A stretch of 43,741 nucleotides of DNA. Source: RGIG8748 sp045646525 (GTDB lineage Bacteria; Bacillota; Clostridia; UMGS1810). A program made the translations under genes and the position numbers. The first letter of the stretch is position 1; each line of letters starts with the position of its first letter. The stretch lies in NCBI GenBank assembly GCA_045646525.1, contig JAZRKX010000042.1, positions 1 to 43,741 of the forward strand, in the 5' to 3' direction. The notes beneath the pieces are model-generated. The model was given only the letters and a program-made list of their open reading frames with translations, was not told the DNA's origin and made no database searches. Below, piece after piece: positions 35,020-43,741 of this stretch.

Positions 35020-37314
35020 TTAAGCTTTTGTGAAAACCCACAGGGTACTGTTTGCAGGCTCTTGGTCACCTAATTTATAAACACTTAGTATGACATTTTG
35101 CCCATTGGTTTTTTTGTAGGTGATTCGGGGAATCTTTCCCTCTGCAAACTGACGCTTGAGTGCATCATAGTTAAGGAAGCTCATCACCTGCCTGTAGTAA
35201 TCGGGTGCGACCATTTCATCTATGTATTTTGTAAAGAGCTTTGAAAAGTGCTCCTCCTCTTCGCTGTAACCAAGATAAGATGGCATCAAAATACGCTGTG
35301 CCCTGTCCGTATCCAGATACACTCTGTATATACCGTTGTAGTGTTCTCCGAGTATAGAAAGCATTGCATCTATTTCCGGTATTCCTGTCTTGGTATGAAC
35401 ATAATCTTTGTTTTGCTCTTTGGCACTGTTTTTCTTATCCTTATTCTGATAATAGCTTGCCTTTTGTTCATACATTCTCAGTTCGGCTTCTCTTACCATT
35501 TCTTCTGTATTGGTGTTTTGTGTTCTGTACGATACGCCGATTGCAACATGGTAATCCATGGCTTTGAGCTGACGGGTAAATAAATCTATGCTCTCTTTAA
35601 CCGCAGCATTATCGATATTCTCTGTAAACACCAAAAATTCGTCTCCGCCCATGCGGTAAACATTATGCCCGTAGAATACCTCCTTAAGGGTATTGGCAAT
35701 GTACAGAAGCATTTCATCACCTGCTGCATGTCCGTATTTATTGTTGCGCAGATGAAGTTCGTTTACATCTATGTATATACACGAAAAGTTTTCGGGTTTA
35801 AGTTTGTCAAATTCCAGAATATCCCTTTTGTAAGTAACCCTGTTTGAAACACCTGTAAGGGAATCCGTACTGGCAGCAATCTCTGTTCTATTAAGATGGT
35901 TTTTGTTGTATATGGCAATGGAGAAACAAACCGCAATTTCTTCAAGAAGTATTCTTGCAAGTTTGCTCCTTTTGGGATTTACAACACCGAGAATCCCTAT
36001 ATGATTGTTCTTATCAATTACACTGGCAAATAAAGCCTCTCTTATTTTGTTTCTCTTAAGAAAATCATAAAACTCTTCGTTTGTCTTTAAAAGGTGCTTA
36101 CCAGGAGTAATGCTAATAAGACTTAACGCAGACTTATTTACTTCGTGCAGCCTGCCTGCATATCTTAGAAGCTCGCCTACAAAATACTTTCTGTCCTCGC
36201 CTGTAAGAAGCTCATTGTGGCTCGACGGAAGAACATAATTATAATCTCCACCGTTCGCATCAAAAAACACAGCAGAACGGGATTTTGAAAACTCAAGTAT
36301 CTTCCTTAGTGCTTCTGTAAGATTTGTGTGATACTGATTTAATTCCAAAAGAAGTTTCCTGATTTCCGATGCAGAGGATGTAGCAAGGCCTCTGCGTTTT
36401 TCGGTGCTTAACAAAAATAAAACATAGAAAGCGATGATAAACACCATAATCATAAATATCAAAAGTAAAAAGTTTAAAATAGTGTGCGCTTTGGCAAACA
36501 CCTGCGATTCAGGTCTTGCAAGCATAATGGTCCACCCCAAGGACTCTATGGGCGAATAGTGAATATAGAGTTCTTCTCCTGTATAGGCAGATATAAACGA
36601 TGTATATCCCTTTTGAGTTTCCATCATTTTTTCATAGGAATTACCCTTTGTATATTTTCTGGCTTTTAAGTCCGATACATTAATCTGCTTATCACTTACG
36701 GTATCGATAACAAAATCACCGCTCTTGTTTTCATATACAAAAAGCTGTGCATCAAGTTCCTCTGCCATCTTTCTGTATTTATTGTCAAGACCGTCAAACT
36801 TAACAACACCATACAAGATGCCCACAACCTCGCCGTTTGCCTCGATGGGTACAGAGGTCCTTACGATTTCAAGGTCTTTATTGGTTATATCCTGTACTCT
36901 GCCGCTTATGTATGTACCGAGCGCCGCCTCCTCCTCAAAGGAAATAGAGTCGGGTAAATCTATTGACCCGCTACGGGTAATAAATATATTGTCCTTAGTT
37001 AAAATACCGATATTAGTAAGAAGACCTATGGGCTGAAATGAATCGAACATTATGTCATAGCTATCGCCGTCAGTATACAGTTTGGCAGCAAAGTTAGCCA
37101 TAGTCTGCAGATTTTCCCTGTCGGAATGAAGCTGCAGTGTTAAATCATCCTTTATCTGTTTTGTCTGTATATGTAGCTCATCATAAGCTTCGCTTTCGGT
37201 ATTTATATAGAAATACCGTACCATTGTTAAAAACAGAACACAAAGTAAAAGTGCTGTTATAAGAGTATATAATATATTATTCTGCTTTTGCTTTTTGTTG
37301 TATCTTATTGCCAT
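35020..37314 (-). CDS. dCache-GGDEF diguanylate cyclase with C-terminal PAS-like domain
   Basis: 764 aa. A membrane helix (15-34), an extracellular double-Cache sensor (about 40-272), a second helix (279-303), a GAF-like region (about 335-470), GGDEF (about 482-620) and a C-terminal PAS-like region (about 645-764). The cyclase site is intact: DSLTGVSNR (484-492), IYIDVNEL with the metal Asp, and RMGGDEFLVF (554-563). The inhibitory RxxD normally lying just before GGDEF is absent; residues 547-550 are FYGH. It should make c-di-GMP in response to an outside ligand without product feedback. It follows the GH26 gene by 20 bases and ends just before the pel promoter. Confidence 0.95.
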   Translation of the reverse strand: MAIRYNKKQKQNNILYTLITALLLCVLFLTMVRYFYINTESEAYDELHIQTKQIKDDLTLQLHSDRENLQTMANFAAKLYTDGDSYDIMFDSFQPIGLLTNIGILTKDNIFITRSGSIDLPDSISFEEEAALGTYISGRVQDITNKDLEIVRTSVPIEANGEVVGILYGVVKFDGLDNKYRKMAEELDAQLFVYENKSGDFVIDTVSDKQINVSDLKARKYTKGNSYEKMMETQKGYTSFISAYTGEELYIHYSPIESLGWTIMLARPESQVFAKAHTILNFLLLIFMIMVFIIAFYVLFLLSTEKRRGLATSSASEIRKLLLELNQYHTNLTEALRKILEFSKSRSAVFFDANGGDYNYVLPSSHNELLTGEDRKYFVGELLRYAGRLHEVNKSALSLISITPGKHLLKTNEEFYDFLKRNKIREALFASVIDKNNHIGILGVVNPKRSKLARILLEEIAVCFSIAIYNKNHLNRTEIAASTDSLTGVSNRVTYKRDILEFDKLKPENFSCIYIDVNELHLRNNKYGHAAGDEMLLYIANTLKEVFYGHNVYRMGGDEFLVFTENIDNAAVKESIDLFTRQLKAMDYHVAIGVSYRTQNTNTEEMVREAELRMYEQKASYYQNKDKKNSAKEQNKDYVHTKTGIPEIDAMLSILGEHYNGIYRVYLDTDRAQRILMPSYLGYSEEEEHFSKLFTKYIDEMVAPDYYRQVMSFLNYDALKRQFAEGKIPRITYKKTNGQNVILSVYKLGDQEPANSTLWVFTKA

Positions 37315-37334
37315 GTGAAATTCCTTCTTTGTAT

Positions 37335-39275
37335 CTACTCAATAATTACTGTCTTGGTTTCCCCTATCCACCTTACATTTTTGCCGAAGAGCTCAGCTGC
37401 AATTCTTGCAGGAATCATAGTTCTGCCGTTTATGGTCTTTGGTGAAACATCGGTGATTTCGTAGAGCTTACCGTTTTTGTATATCTCTTTGTTACCAAGC
37501 TGCATTTTTACAATTTCTGTGCCTCGTGTAGCGGTAACGGTTTTTGATGGACCATCCCAATCTACAACAGCATCGAGCGCTTCGTAAAGTGCTCTTACAG
37601 GAACCAGTGTTTTGCTGTTTACTATAACAGGAGGCTGGTCAAGACCTGTAAGAAGCTGACCATCAACTGTGATTTTGATGTTTTCCATAACGGTGAAGTT
37701 CACGGATTTTGAGTATATTTTTCCGTTTTGAGCCGTTACATTGTAGCGCAGAACATGAGTGCCGGGAGAATATTTGGAAAAATCTATAGTACATGAATAC
37801 GGAATGGAAGAAGAATTTGCCACCCACACATCATCTATAAAATAGTCTACTCTTTCAAACTCCGAGCCGTAAATCTGTGCATATACGCTTAGGGTATCCT
37901 GATTCTGATAAACCGAAAAGCCGTTGTCACAGTTTGCAAACGCGCTTACATTATCATTTGCATAATTTTTCTGTATTATATGTTGTTTTTTAACCTGTGT
38001 ATTATAAAAATCTCTCATGGAAGAATGATTTTTAAGCGAATAATCGTTGTTTTCGCCGTACACAAAAGAGTCGAAATATCCTATCATCTTAATCTGTGGG
38101 TATCTCATGGGCAGGTAATTAAGCATCTTGGAAATTCTTGTATTTGCCCAACTTTCAGAGTACTCGCCTGTACTTACTGTATGTCCTGTGGCACCCGATT
38201 CAAAAATCATTATGGGTTTTCTGTCGCCAAAGGTCTTTACTATTTCGTCCATTATGAGTACAGGCTGTGCGCTATCACCTGCGTAGAACATGATTTCGTC
38301 AAGCTTTTCTCTAAATGTTGCGGCAGGGGTGTTTGCAAACTGCTTTTTGCAGTACAGGGACACACCTACCCAGTCTACATATTCATCACCCGGATAGTAA
38401 TCCATAAATCCTGTATCCCATGTTGAAACAAAGTTTATGCCGTATACCATGGCAACATTGGGAGCTTTGGAGCGGATTATGTTTGCAACTTTTCTGAAAG
38501 CATTTTTATAATCCTCCGCACCGGGTTTAATCTCCCATGCATTCACCTCGCCTGCAAAGCGCAGGTACATGGGTACATCGGGATATTTTGCCAATATATC
38601 GGCAAAATTTGAAATTGCCGTCTGCGACATATTTATCATGCCTATATCTGCGGCAGGATTTGAGCCCATATTGTACGCAATTTCTACTGCCTTTCCGTCT
38701 CTTTGAGCTTCCTTTAAAAAGTTCTCATAAAACAGATTAAAATCGTCACCGTGGTTATGATAAATAAGTATCATAGATTCATTGGAAAGTGTATCTCTTG
38801 TAGGAGAATCAAATGCTATTCCGCTTAATACGCCTATTTCGTGCTCGTTTTTTGCACCAAAGTACGCCTGCTTGTTGTAGGTGGTTTTATAGAGGCTAAG
38901 CTGTGTTTTAAACTGCTTTGATTTTTCCTTTGATATCCTTACCGCATCGGTAAACCCGAGATATTCATTCGACTCAATGGAGCGTTCAAACCACAATGAA
39001 GCATTCTCATAGTCGCCGAGCTTTTCGTAGGCTTCCGCTATGGTGTATGTTTTAGTTGCGGTTACCTCGTGAATATCTCTGTCCTTTGGGGCAGAAGAGA
39101 AAATATTGTACTGTCTTACTGCAGCATCTATAATTGCGGCATTATCGCCTGATGCCATAGCGGCATCAAGCTCTTTCTGTATATCAAAGAAAGCCTTTGG
39201 AAAAGTGTACGCACAGCACACCTGTACCGAAGAAAATATCAGTACAAAAGCCAAAACAAGTATCTTTTTTAACAT
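37335..39275 (-). CDS. Secreted GH26-like glycosidase with copper-amine-oxidase-type stalk domain
   Basis: 646 aa. A signal peptide (1-22), a TPR-like helical stretch (about 27-130), then a GH26-type barrel (about 140-420). YLRFAGEVNAWE places the acid/base at Glu243, and IMIFESGATG places the nucleophile at Glu359. A beta domain (about 440-530) and a C-terminal copper-amine-oxidase N-domain-like region (about 535-646, with TLVPVRALYEALDA and RTMIPARIAAELFG) follow. That last domain is common on the surface of Clostridia. GH26 enzymes cut mannans and some other beta-glycans. In this operon it could trim Pel or another surface glycan, in place of the missing GH166 part of PelA. RBS AGGAGG is present. 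Confidence 0.86.
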   Translation of the reverse strand: MLKKILVLAFVLIFSSVQVCCAYTFPKAFFDIQKELDAAMASGDNAAIIDAAVRQYNIFSSAPKDRDIHEVTATKTYTIAEAYEKLGDYENASLWFERSIESNEYLGFTDAVRISKEKSKQFKTQLSLYKTTYNKQAYFGAKNEHEIGVLSGIAFDSPTRDTLSNESMILIYHNHGDDFNLFYENFLKEAQRDGKAVEIAYNMGSNPAADIGMINMSQTAISNFADILAKYPDVPMYLRFAGEVNAWEIKPGAEDYKNAFRKVANIIRSKAPNVAMVYGINFVSTWDTGFMDYYPGDEYVDWVGVSLYCKKQFANTPAATFREKLDEIMFYAGDSAQPVLIMDEIVKTFGDRKPIMIFESGATGHTVSTGEYSESWANTRISKMLNYLPMRYPQIKMIGYFDSFVYGENNDYSLKNHSSMRDFYNTQVKKQHIIQKNYANDNVSAFANCDNGFSVYQNQDTLSVYAQIYGSEFERVDYFIDDVWVANSSSIPYSCTIDFSKYSPGTHVLRYNVTAQNGKIYSKSVNFTVMENIKITVDGQLLTGLDQPPVIVNSKTLVPVRALYEALDAVVDWDGPSKTVTATRGTEIVKMQLGNKEIYKNGKLYEITDVSPKTINGRTMIPARIAAELFGKNVRWIGETKTVIIE

Positions 39276-39286
39276 ATTGGTTCCTC

Positions 39287-40735
39287 CTATCTAAATTCTA
39301 TCCAATCAATTTGCGTATCGGGATGCAATAGATAATACAGCTTGTAGTAATACAGATGGTATGTGCTCTGATACGGCATAGACCAGCAGTGGTCGGGATA
39401 TGGTAAGGTATACTGCGTAAGAGAACCCTCGGGATTTGATTTATACTCGTCTATTAATGCCTCATTTTCGGCTGTTACGGGATAGTTTGTCTTATATCCG
39501 ATATAGGTATTTGCGTAAATTCCTGCTCCTTCAATTAAAAACAGAACACTCAGACCAAGAGACAGGGCAAAATACCTTTTGTCCTCGCATACGGCACAAA
39601 TAAGCCCGATATCGAATATTACAAGATTGAATATTCCGCAAAGCATGGTTCTGCTTCCTGAAACGGGCGATGCGCTCATCATAAGCTGCGAGCCGACCGC
39701 CAGAACAAATGCAGTACATATGACAAAATATTCTCTTTCTCTGTTTTTTATAAGCTTTGTAAATATAAGTATTATATTTACAAGGAATATCACAGAAAAA
39801 ATAATTAATGCAAATAAAACTTTTCTTCCTGCATACACATACGGTGTTTTAGAAATATATAGTACAAGCGCTACCTGAAATACATTCAAAACGGAAATGA
39901 TTTTTGAAAAAACACCTGAGGATTTAAAAAGATACAAGCCCATGCTTGCAAGAGTAAATATGATAAAGGGAAGCATGTATTTCTTGGCAATAAAATTGTA
40001 GTACAACAACGGTAACTGTTCCTTTATGACCTCGAACATGCCCTTTTCTGTCTCGATACCGTATCTTACAAAGGTCGCAGGCGCAAAATACACACTCACA
40101 AAACCTATAACAGCAGGTATTAAAAGGAAAATATATCTTTTGGAAATCTTTTCTTTCTTTATAAATTTAACATCTATAAGGTACAAAACAACAATTCCCA
40201 ATGTCATCATACCGTTCTGCTCGGTGGTAGCGGCAGAAAAGAATGCCAGGATGTACAGTACAACCATATGTTTTGATTTGCACAGTAAATACCAGAAAAC
40301 CATAAGAAGAGCAAACGGATATACATAGTTAAAAGAGCCTGTAAGCCAGTACACACTTTCACGGACTATATCAACCTGCAGACTAAGTATCATCGCAAGT
40401 GCGGATACAGAGGCTATATACCCTGCTCTGCCAAAGTTAAAATGCTTTGCCGCCATAGTGGCTATAAGCGCAAGAAATGCAGAATTCAAAATCTGCCAGA
40501 ACACAGGCGGAATCGATATAAACACCGTAACAAGAAAGTGAACTATGGCTCTGCCGTTTGCAAGCATATAATGCTCTTTATGCATTTGCCAGAAATTACC
40601 GTCCTTGAATGTGACATAGTAGTAATCATCGCCAAAAAGCGGTATGTTTCTCATAACGAGAAACGCAAGTATGAAAGTGCTTAAAAAAAGGGCAACATAT
40701 GCGATATTGCCCTTGGATGATTTTAGTGTTTTCAT
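39287..40735 (-). CDS. Multi-pass GT-C-like membrane glycosyltransferase (DUF6056-like)
   Basis: 482 aa with about 11-12 membrane helices. The acidic pair in LFGDDYYYVTF, in the first outside loop, matches the catalytic-loop placement of GT-C enzymes that use lipid-linked sugars. Other features are RESVYWLTGSFNYVYPF, AFFSAATTEQNG and a soluble C-terminal tail. It lies 3 bases after the GT2 stop, so with GT2 and GtrA it forms a three-part system: GT2 loads the lipid, GtrA flips it, and this enzyme transfers the sugar outside. The acceptor is unknown. Confidence 0.78.
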   Translation of the reverse strand: MKTLKSSKGNIAYVALFLSTFILAFLVMRNIPLFGDDYYYVTFKDGNFWQMHKEHYMLANGRAIVHFLVTVFISIPPVFWQILNSAFLALIATMAAKHFNFGRAGYIASVSALAMILSLQVDIVRESVYWLTGSFNYVYPFALLMVFWYLLCKSKHMVVLYILAFFSAATTEQNGMMTLGIVVLYLIDVKFIKKEKISKRYIFLLIPAVIGFVSVYFAPATFVRYGIETEKGMFEVIKEQLPLLYYNFIAKKYMLPFIIFTLASMGLYLFKSSGVFSKIISVLNVFQVALVLYISKTPYVYAGRKVLFALIIFSVIFLVNIILIFTKLIKNREREYFVICTAFVLAVGSQLMMSASPVSGSRTMLCGIFNLVIFDIGLICAVCEDKRYFALSLGLSVLFLIEGAGIYANTYIGYKTNYPVTAENEALIDEYKSNPEGSLTQYTLPYPDHCWSMPYQSTYHLYYYKLYYLLHPDTQIDWIEFR

Positions 40736-40738
40736 ATT

Positions 40739-41674
40739 TTAACTCCTGATGTTTGTATCTTTTACTATATAATGCGGTCTGTTCTTTGATTCTACAAATA
40801 TCTTGGCTATATATCCTCCGAAAACACCTATTATCATAAACTGCAAACCAAACATAAACATCATAACAAGTATAACTGTCCATAAATCAGATACCATAAC
40901 CACATCTATACTATGCAGTATAAAAGTGATGATTGCAGATATTATACTTGCTGCTGTAAGGAAAATTCCTGCCAGAGCGGGTATATAAAGAGGAAGATGC
41001 GAAAATGAAGTGAAGCCCTCTATTGCATAAAGCAAAAGCTTTCCAAAAGACCACTTGGTCTCTCCTGCCGCTCTTTCTATATTTTCGTACTCGAGCCATT
41101 CGGTAGTAAAGCCTACCCATGAGAATATACCCTTGGAAAATCTGCCGTGCTCGGGCAAGGATTTTATGGCTTCTATCATCTGCCTTGTCATCATACGGAA
41201 ATCCATGGCTCCGTCTACTGTATCCAAACCGCAAAGCTTGTTGAAAATCTTATAAAATGTTCTGGCAAAAATACTTCTTATAACAGGTTCTTTCTTCCTT
41301 GTGGTTCTGCGTGTTGCAACGCAATCGCAGCTTCCGGATTTTATGATTGAATACATCTTTGGTATAAGTGCGGGCGGATGCTGCAAATCTGCATCCATTA
41401 CCACTACATAATCACCTGTTGCATAATTTATACCTGCAAGCATTGCCGCTTCCTTGCCAAAATTCTTGGAAAAGCTGATATAACGGACACATCTATCCTT
41501 GTCGGCAAGCATGCAAAGCTTATCATAAGTGCAGTCCTTTGAGCCGTCGTCTACAAAAAGTATTTCAAACTCGGCATCATTCATATCCGAGATTACTCTG
41601 TTAATCTCAGAGTAAAATATGTCTATCATTTGTTCCTCGTTGAAACACGGCACTATAACAGAAATTTTATCCAT
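40739..41674 (-). CDS. GtrB/DPM1-like family 2 glycosyltransferase
   Basis: 311 aa from ATG 41674, chosen because GGGGAGGG lies upstream and the frame starts MDKISVIVPCFNEE. That ATG overlaps the GtrA stop by one base. The GT-A domain has LFVDDGSKD, ISFSKNFGKEAAMLAG, VVMDADLQHPP (the DxD-type site) and the conserved GAMDFRMM and SWVGF. Two C-terminal membrane helices end with FGGYIAKIF and NRPHY. The family transfers glucose or a related sugar from a nucleotide to undecaprenyl phosphate. Confidence 0.94.
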   Translation of the reverse strand: MDKISVIVPCFNEEQMIDIFYSEINRVISDMNDAEFEILFVDDGSKDCTYDKLCMLADKDRCVRYISFSKNFGKEAAMLAGINYATGDYVVVMDADLQHPPALIPKMYSIIKSGSCDCVATRRTTRKKEPVIRSIFARTFYKIFNKLCGLDTVDGAMDFRMMTRQMIEAIKSLPEHGRFSKGIFSWVGFTTEWLEYENIERAAGETKWSFGKLLLYAIEGFTSFSHLPLYIPALAGIFLTAASIISAIITFILHSIDVVMVSDLWTVILVMMFMFGLQFMIIGVFGGYIAKIFVESKNRPHYIVKDTNIRS

Positions 41675-42105
41675 TATTTGCCCTCCCCGTCTTTTCTTTT
41701 GAATATCCACAGTTTACTTACAACATAGTTGAATACTATGACAAATACGCTCACTGCAAGCTTTATAATAAAATCATTCAGCATAAGCTTTTCTACAAAT
41801 ACAAAGATGCTGAGGCTCTCTATTACACCCGAGGTTACTCTGGCAAGAACAAACTCAAAAAACATCTTTGCCTCGCTTTTTGGACTGTCTGCCTTGGCAA
41901 CAAATACAAAACGGCTGTTTACGGCATACGCAAACACCACAGACACCGCCCACGCAATGATATTGCTTACTGTAGGAGAAAATAAGTTTTTGAATATAAA
42001 ATATACAATCCAGTTTACAAGTGTGGTTGCAGCACCTGCAAGAATGTATACTATAATTTCTCTGTTTAATTTATTTTTTAAAATGTCTTTTATTCTTAAG
42101 TCCAA
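41674..42105 (-). CDS. GtrA-family membrane protein (lipid-linked sugar flippase)
   Basis: 143 aa with four membrane helices. The GtrA signature is AGAATTLVNWIVYFIFKN in helix 1, SNIIAWAVSVVFAYAVNSRFVF in helix 2, and the ending NYVVSKLWIFKR. I place the start at TTG 42105 (LDLRIKDI) because AGAGGTG lies 6-7 bases upstream. A GTG at 42114 would sit inside that ribosome site. GtrA proteins are thought to flip undecaprenyl-phosphate sugars. It is the first gene of the long minus-strand block and is coupled to the GT2 gene by a TAATG overlap. Confidence 0.9.
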   Translation of the reverse strand: MDLRIKDILKNKLNREIIVYILAGAATTLVNWIVYFIFKNLFSPTVSNIIAWAVSVVFAYAVNSRFVFVAKADSPKSEAKMFFEFVLARVTSGVIESLSIFVFVEKLMLNDFIIKLAVSVFVIVFNYVVSKLWIFKRKDGEGK

Positions 42106-42135
42106 AAAATTCACCTCTGGTATTGCGATATAAAA

Positions 42136-42164
42136 ATTGTACCATAATAAGCGAAAAATGTCAA
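42136..42164 (-). promoter_or_regulatory. Promoter of the gtrA-to-cyclase operon
   Basis: On the minus strand perfect TTGACA (42164-42159) and TACAAT (42141-42136) with a 17-base spacer. The leader is short (about 25 bases) and I see no riboswitch in it. Confidence 0.88.
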
Positions 42165-42174
42165 TCTATACAGC

Positions 42175-42214
42175 AAAAACAAGCCTTGCGTACATTAATG
42201 TACACAAAGCTTGT
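42175..42214 (-). terminator. Terminator of ppdK
   Basis: A 17-bp stem built on ACAAGC(T/C)TTG(T/C)GTACAT around a TA centre, followed by TTTTT on the minus strand. It separates ppdK from the gtrA promoter. Confidence 0.9.
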
Positions 42215-42257
42215 CTGTTTTAAAAGTATATTGCTTTTCAAAGGCAAAGGACTTATA

Positions 42258-43741
42258 TTATTTTGCGTCCTTAATAGCAGCCTGAGCAGCAGCGAGTCTT
42301 GCAATCGGAACTCTGAAAGGTGAGCAGGATACATAGTCAAGACCTATTGTGTGGCAGAACTCAACAGATACAGGGTCACCGCCGTGCTCACCGCAGATAC
42401 CGCAGTGCATTTCGGGGCGAACTTTCTTACCGAGTTCTACAGCTAATTCCATAAGCTTACCAACACCTGTCTGGTCGAGCTTAGCAAAGGGATCCTTTTC
42501 AAAAATCTTTGCATCATAGTAAGCATCGAGGAACTTACCTGCGTCATCTCTGGAGAAGCCGTATGTCATCTGTGTTAAGTCATTTGTACCGAAGCAGAAG
42601 AATTCAGCTTCCTTAGCAATGTCATCTGCAGTAAGAGCTGCTCTGGGGATTTCAATCATAGTACCAACTTCGTACTTGAGTTCTACACCTGCAGCTGCGA
42701 TTTCTGCATCAGCAGTAGCTACAACATCGTTCTTAACATACTTAAGCTCTTTGTTATCACCAACTAAGGGAATCATGATTTCAGGCTTAACGTTCCAGTC
42801 AGCGTGAGCCTTCTTAACGTTGATAGCAGCGCGGATAACAGCAGCAGTCTGCATCTTTGCGATCTCGGGGTATGTTACAGCGAGACGGCATCCGCGGTGA
42901 CCCATCATGGGGTTGAATTCGTGGAGGGAAACGATGATGGACTTGATAGTCTCAACGGACTTGCCCTGAGCTGCAGCGAGAGCAGCGATGTCTTCCTCAG
43001 TTGTGGGAACGAATTCGTGGAGCGGCGGGTCAAGGAATCTGATGCAAACGGGTGTACCTTCAAGAGCTTCGTAGAGAGCCTCGTAGTCAGCCTGCTGCAT
43101 GGGGAGAATCTTTGCAAGTGCAACTTCTCTTTCTTCAACAGTTTCGGCGCAGATCATTTCGCGGAATGCGTCGATTCTGCCTTCGCCGAAGAACATGTGC
43201 TCTGTACGGCAGAGACCGATACCTTCAGCGCCGAGCTCACGAGCCTTCTTAGCGTCTGTAGGTGTATCAGCATTTGTTCTTACCTTGAGTGTTCTGTACT
43301 TGTCAGCCCAGCCCATGATAATACCAAAGTTACCGGAGATTTCAGCGTCTACTGTGGGGATAATACCGTCGTAGATCTTACCTGTGGAACCGTCGATGGA
43401 GATGAAGTCGCCTTCAACGTATGTCTTGCCAGCGAGAGTGAACTTCTTGTTTTCTTCGTCCATCTTGATCTCGCCACAACCGGATACGCAGCACTTACCC
43501 ATACCACGAGCAACAACTGCTGCGTGAGATGTCATACCGCCACGAACTGTGAGGATACCCTGAGCTGCCTTCATACCTGTGATATCTTCAGGAGATGTTT
43601 CAAGACGAACAAGAATTACCTTCTTGCCTGCGTTGTTCCAAGCTTCTGCGTCTTCAGCAGAGAATACAACCTGACCGCAGGCAGCGCCCGGGGAAGCGCC
43701 CAGACCGCGGCCAACGGGAGTGGCAGCCTTCAGGGCCTTGG
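42258..43741 (-). CDS. ppdK: Pyruvate, phosphate dikinase, C-terminal part (5' end outside window)
   Basis: The last 494 codons are in the window, and the frame is open to the right edge. GGMTSHAAVVARGMGK carries the phospho-accepting His. The PEP/pyruvate barrel follows with LGAEGIGLCRTEHMFFG, FLDPPLHEFVP, MGHRGCRLAVTYPEI, FCFGTNDLTQMTYGFSRDD and HCGICGEHGGDP with the catalytic Cys. The enzyme interconverts pyruvate + ATP + phosphate and PEP + AMP + PPi, and in anaerobes often runs in the glycolytic direction. Codon use is strongly biased and richer in GC than its neighbours, as in other highly expressed genes such as pgk. The missing N-terminal part is the ATP-grasp domain. Confidence 0.97.
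   Translation of the reverse strand, partial: KALKAATPVGRGLGASPGAACGQVVFSAEDAEAWNNAGKKVILVRLETSPEDITGMKAAQGILTVRGGMTSHAAVVARGMGKCCVSGCGEIKMDEENKKFTLAGKTYVEGDFISIDGSTGKIYDGIIPTVDAEISGNFGIIMGWADKYRTLKVRTNADTPTDAKKARELGAEGIGLCRTEHMFFGEGRIDAFREMICAETVEEREVALAKILPMQQADYEALYEALEGTPVCIRFLDPPLHEFVPTTEEDIAALAAAQGKSVETIKSIIVSLHEFNPMMGHRGCRLAVTYPEIAKMQTAAVIRAAINVKKAHADWNVKPEIMIPLVGDNKELKYVKNDVVATADAEIAAAGVELKYEVGTMIEIPRAALTADDIAKEAEFFCFGTNDLTQMTYGFSRDDAGKFLDAYYDAKIFEKDPFAKLDQTGVGKLMELAVELGKKVRPEMHCGICGEHGGDPVSVEFCHTIGLDYVSCSPFRVPIARLAAAQAAIKDAK

Noticed and set aside
42258..43741. GC-shifted ppdK as horizontally acquired
   Set aside because: pgk and tpiA show the same trend; high-expression codon bias explains it better.

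Overview
The window reads as a chromosomal segment of a low-to-moderate GC, Gram-positive anaerobe of the class Clostridia. The evidence is AGGAGG-type ribosome binding sites, sigma-A promoters, TTG/GTG starts, an S-layer-homology (SLH) glycosidase, a copper-amine-oxidase-type stalk domain, pyruvate phosphate dikinase beside a complete lower-glycolysis block, and a Pel cluster without any outer-membrane component. I cannot place it below class. I saw no tRNA, rRNA, insertion sequence, phage gene or CRISPR array.

Layout. (1) 1-6991, minus strand: a very large secreted YD-repeat/RHS protein that runs off the left edge exactly at its RHS core motif, an anchored helical protein just upstream of it, a long leader with a terminator-like hairpin and a tiny upstream ORF, then a lipoprotein with a degenerate ComEC-type metallo-beta-lactamase fold. 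(2) 7138-14453, plus strand: an SLH-GH18 surface glycosidase, a remnant of an aminotransferase, trmL, a DegV fatty-acid-binding protein, then pgk-tpiA-gpmI. (3) 14491-18919: an AraC regulator and a frameshifted glycosidase-like gene (minus), divergent from a PIG-L deacetylase and a NagB-like protein (plus), suggesting amino-sugar metabolism. (4) 18997-23206, minus: a run of small metabolic and membrane genes (HAD phosphatase, isochorismatase-type hydrolase, histidine phosphatase, GDPD, CPBP protease, YgjV-like) that also contains two decayed genes. (5) 23289-42105, minus: a roughly 19 kb block holding a Gram-positive Pel exopolysaccharide system. (6) 42258 to the right edge: the C-terminal half of ppdK.

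The Pel block is the centre of interest. A consensus promoter drives a GtrA / GT2 / GT-C trio, a GH26-like secreted glycosidase with a stalk domain, and a dCache-GGDEF diguanylate cyclase whose allosteric inhibition site is missing. Eight bases beyond the cyclase stop is a second perfect promoter. It is followed by a c-di-GMP-I riboswitch whose 3' end overlaps a terminator, and then by pelD-pelE-DUF2194 deacetylase-pelF-pelG-CotH-VTC-DUF4956, tightly spaced or overlapping. The pelD product is a fusion: an apparently intact HD-GYP c-di-GMP phosphodiesterase, an SDR/epimerase-like region, membrane helices, a GAF-like region, and a degenerate GGDEF that keeps an RxxD site. In one locus the second messenger would therefore be made (GGDEF), sensed by RNA (riboswitch), sensed by protein (PelD) and destroyed (HD-GYP).
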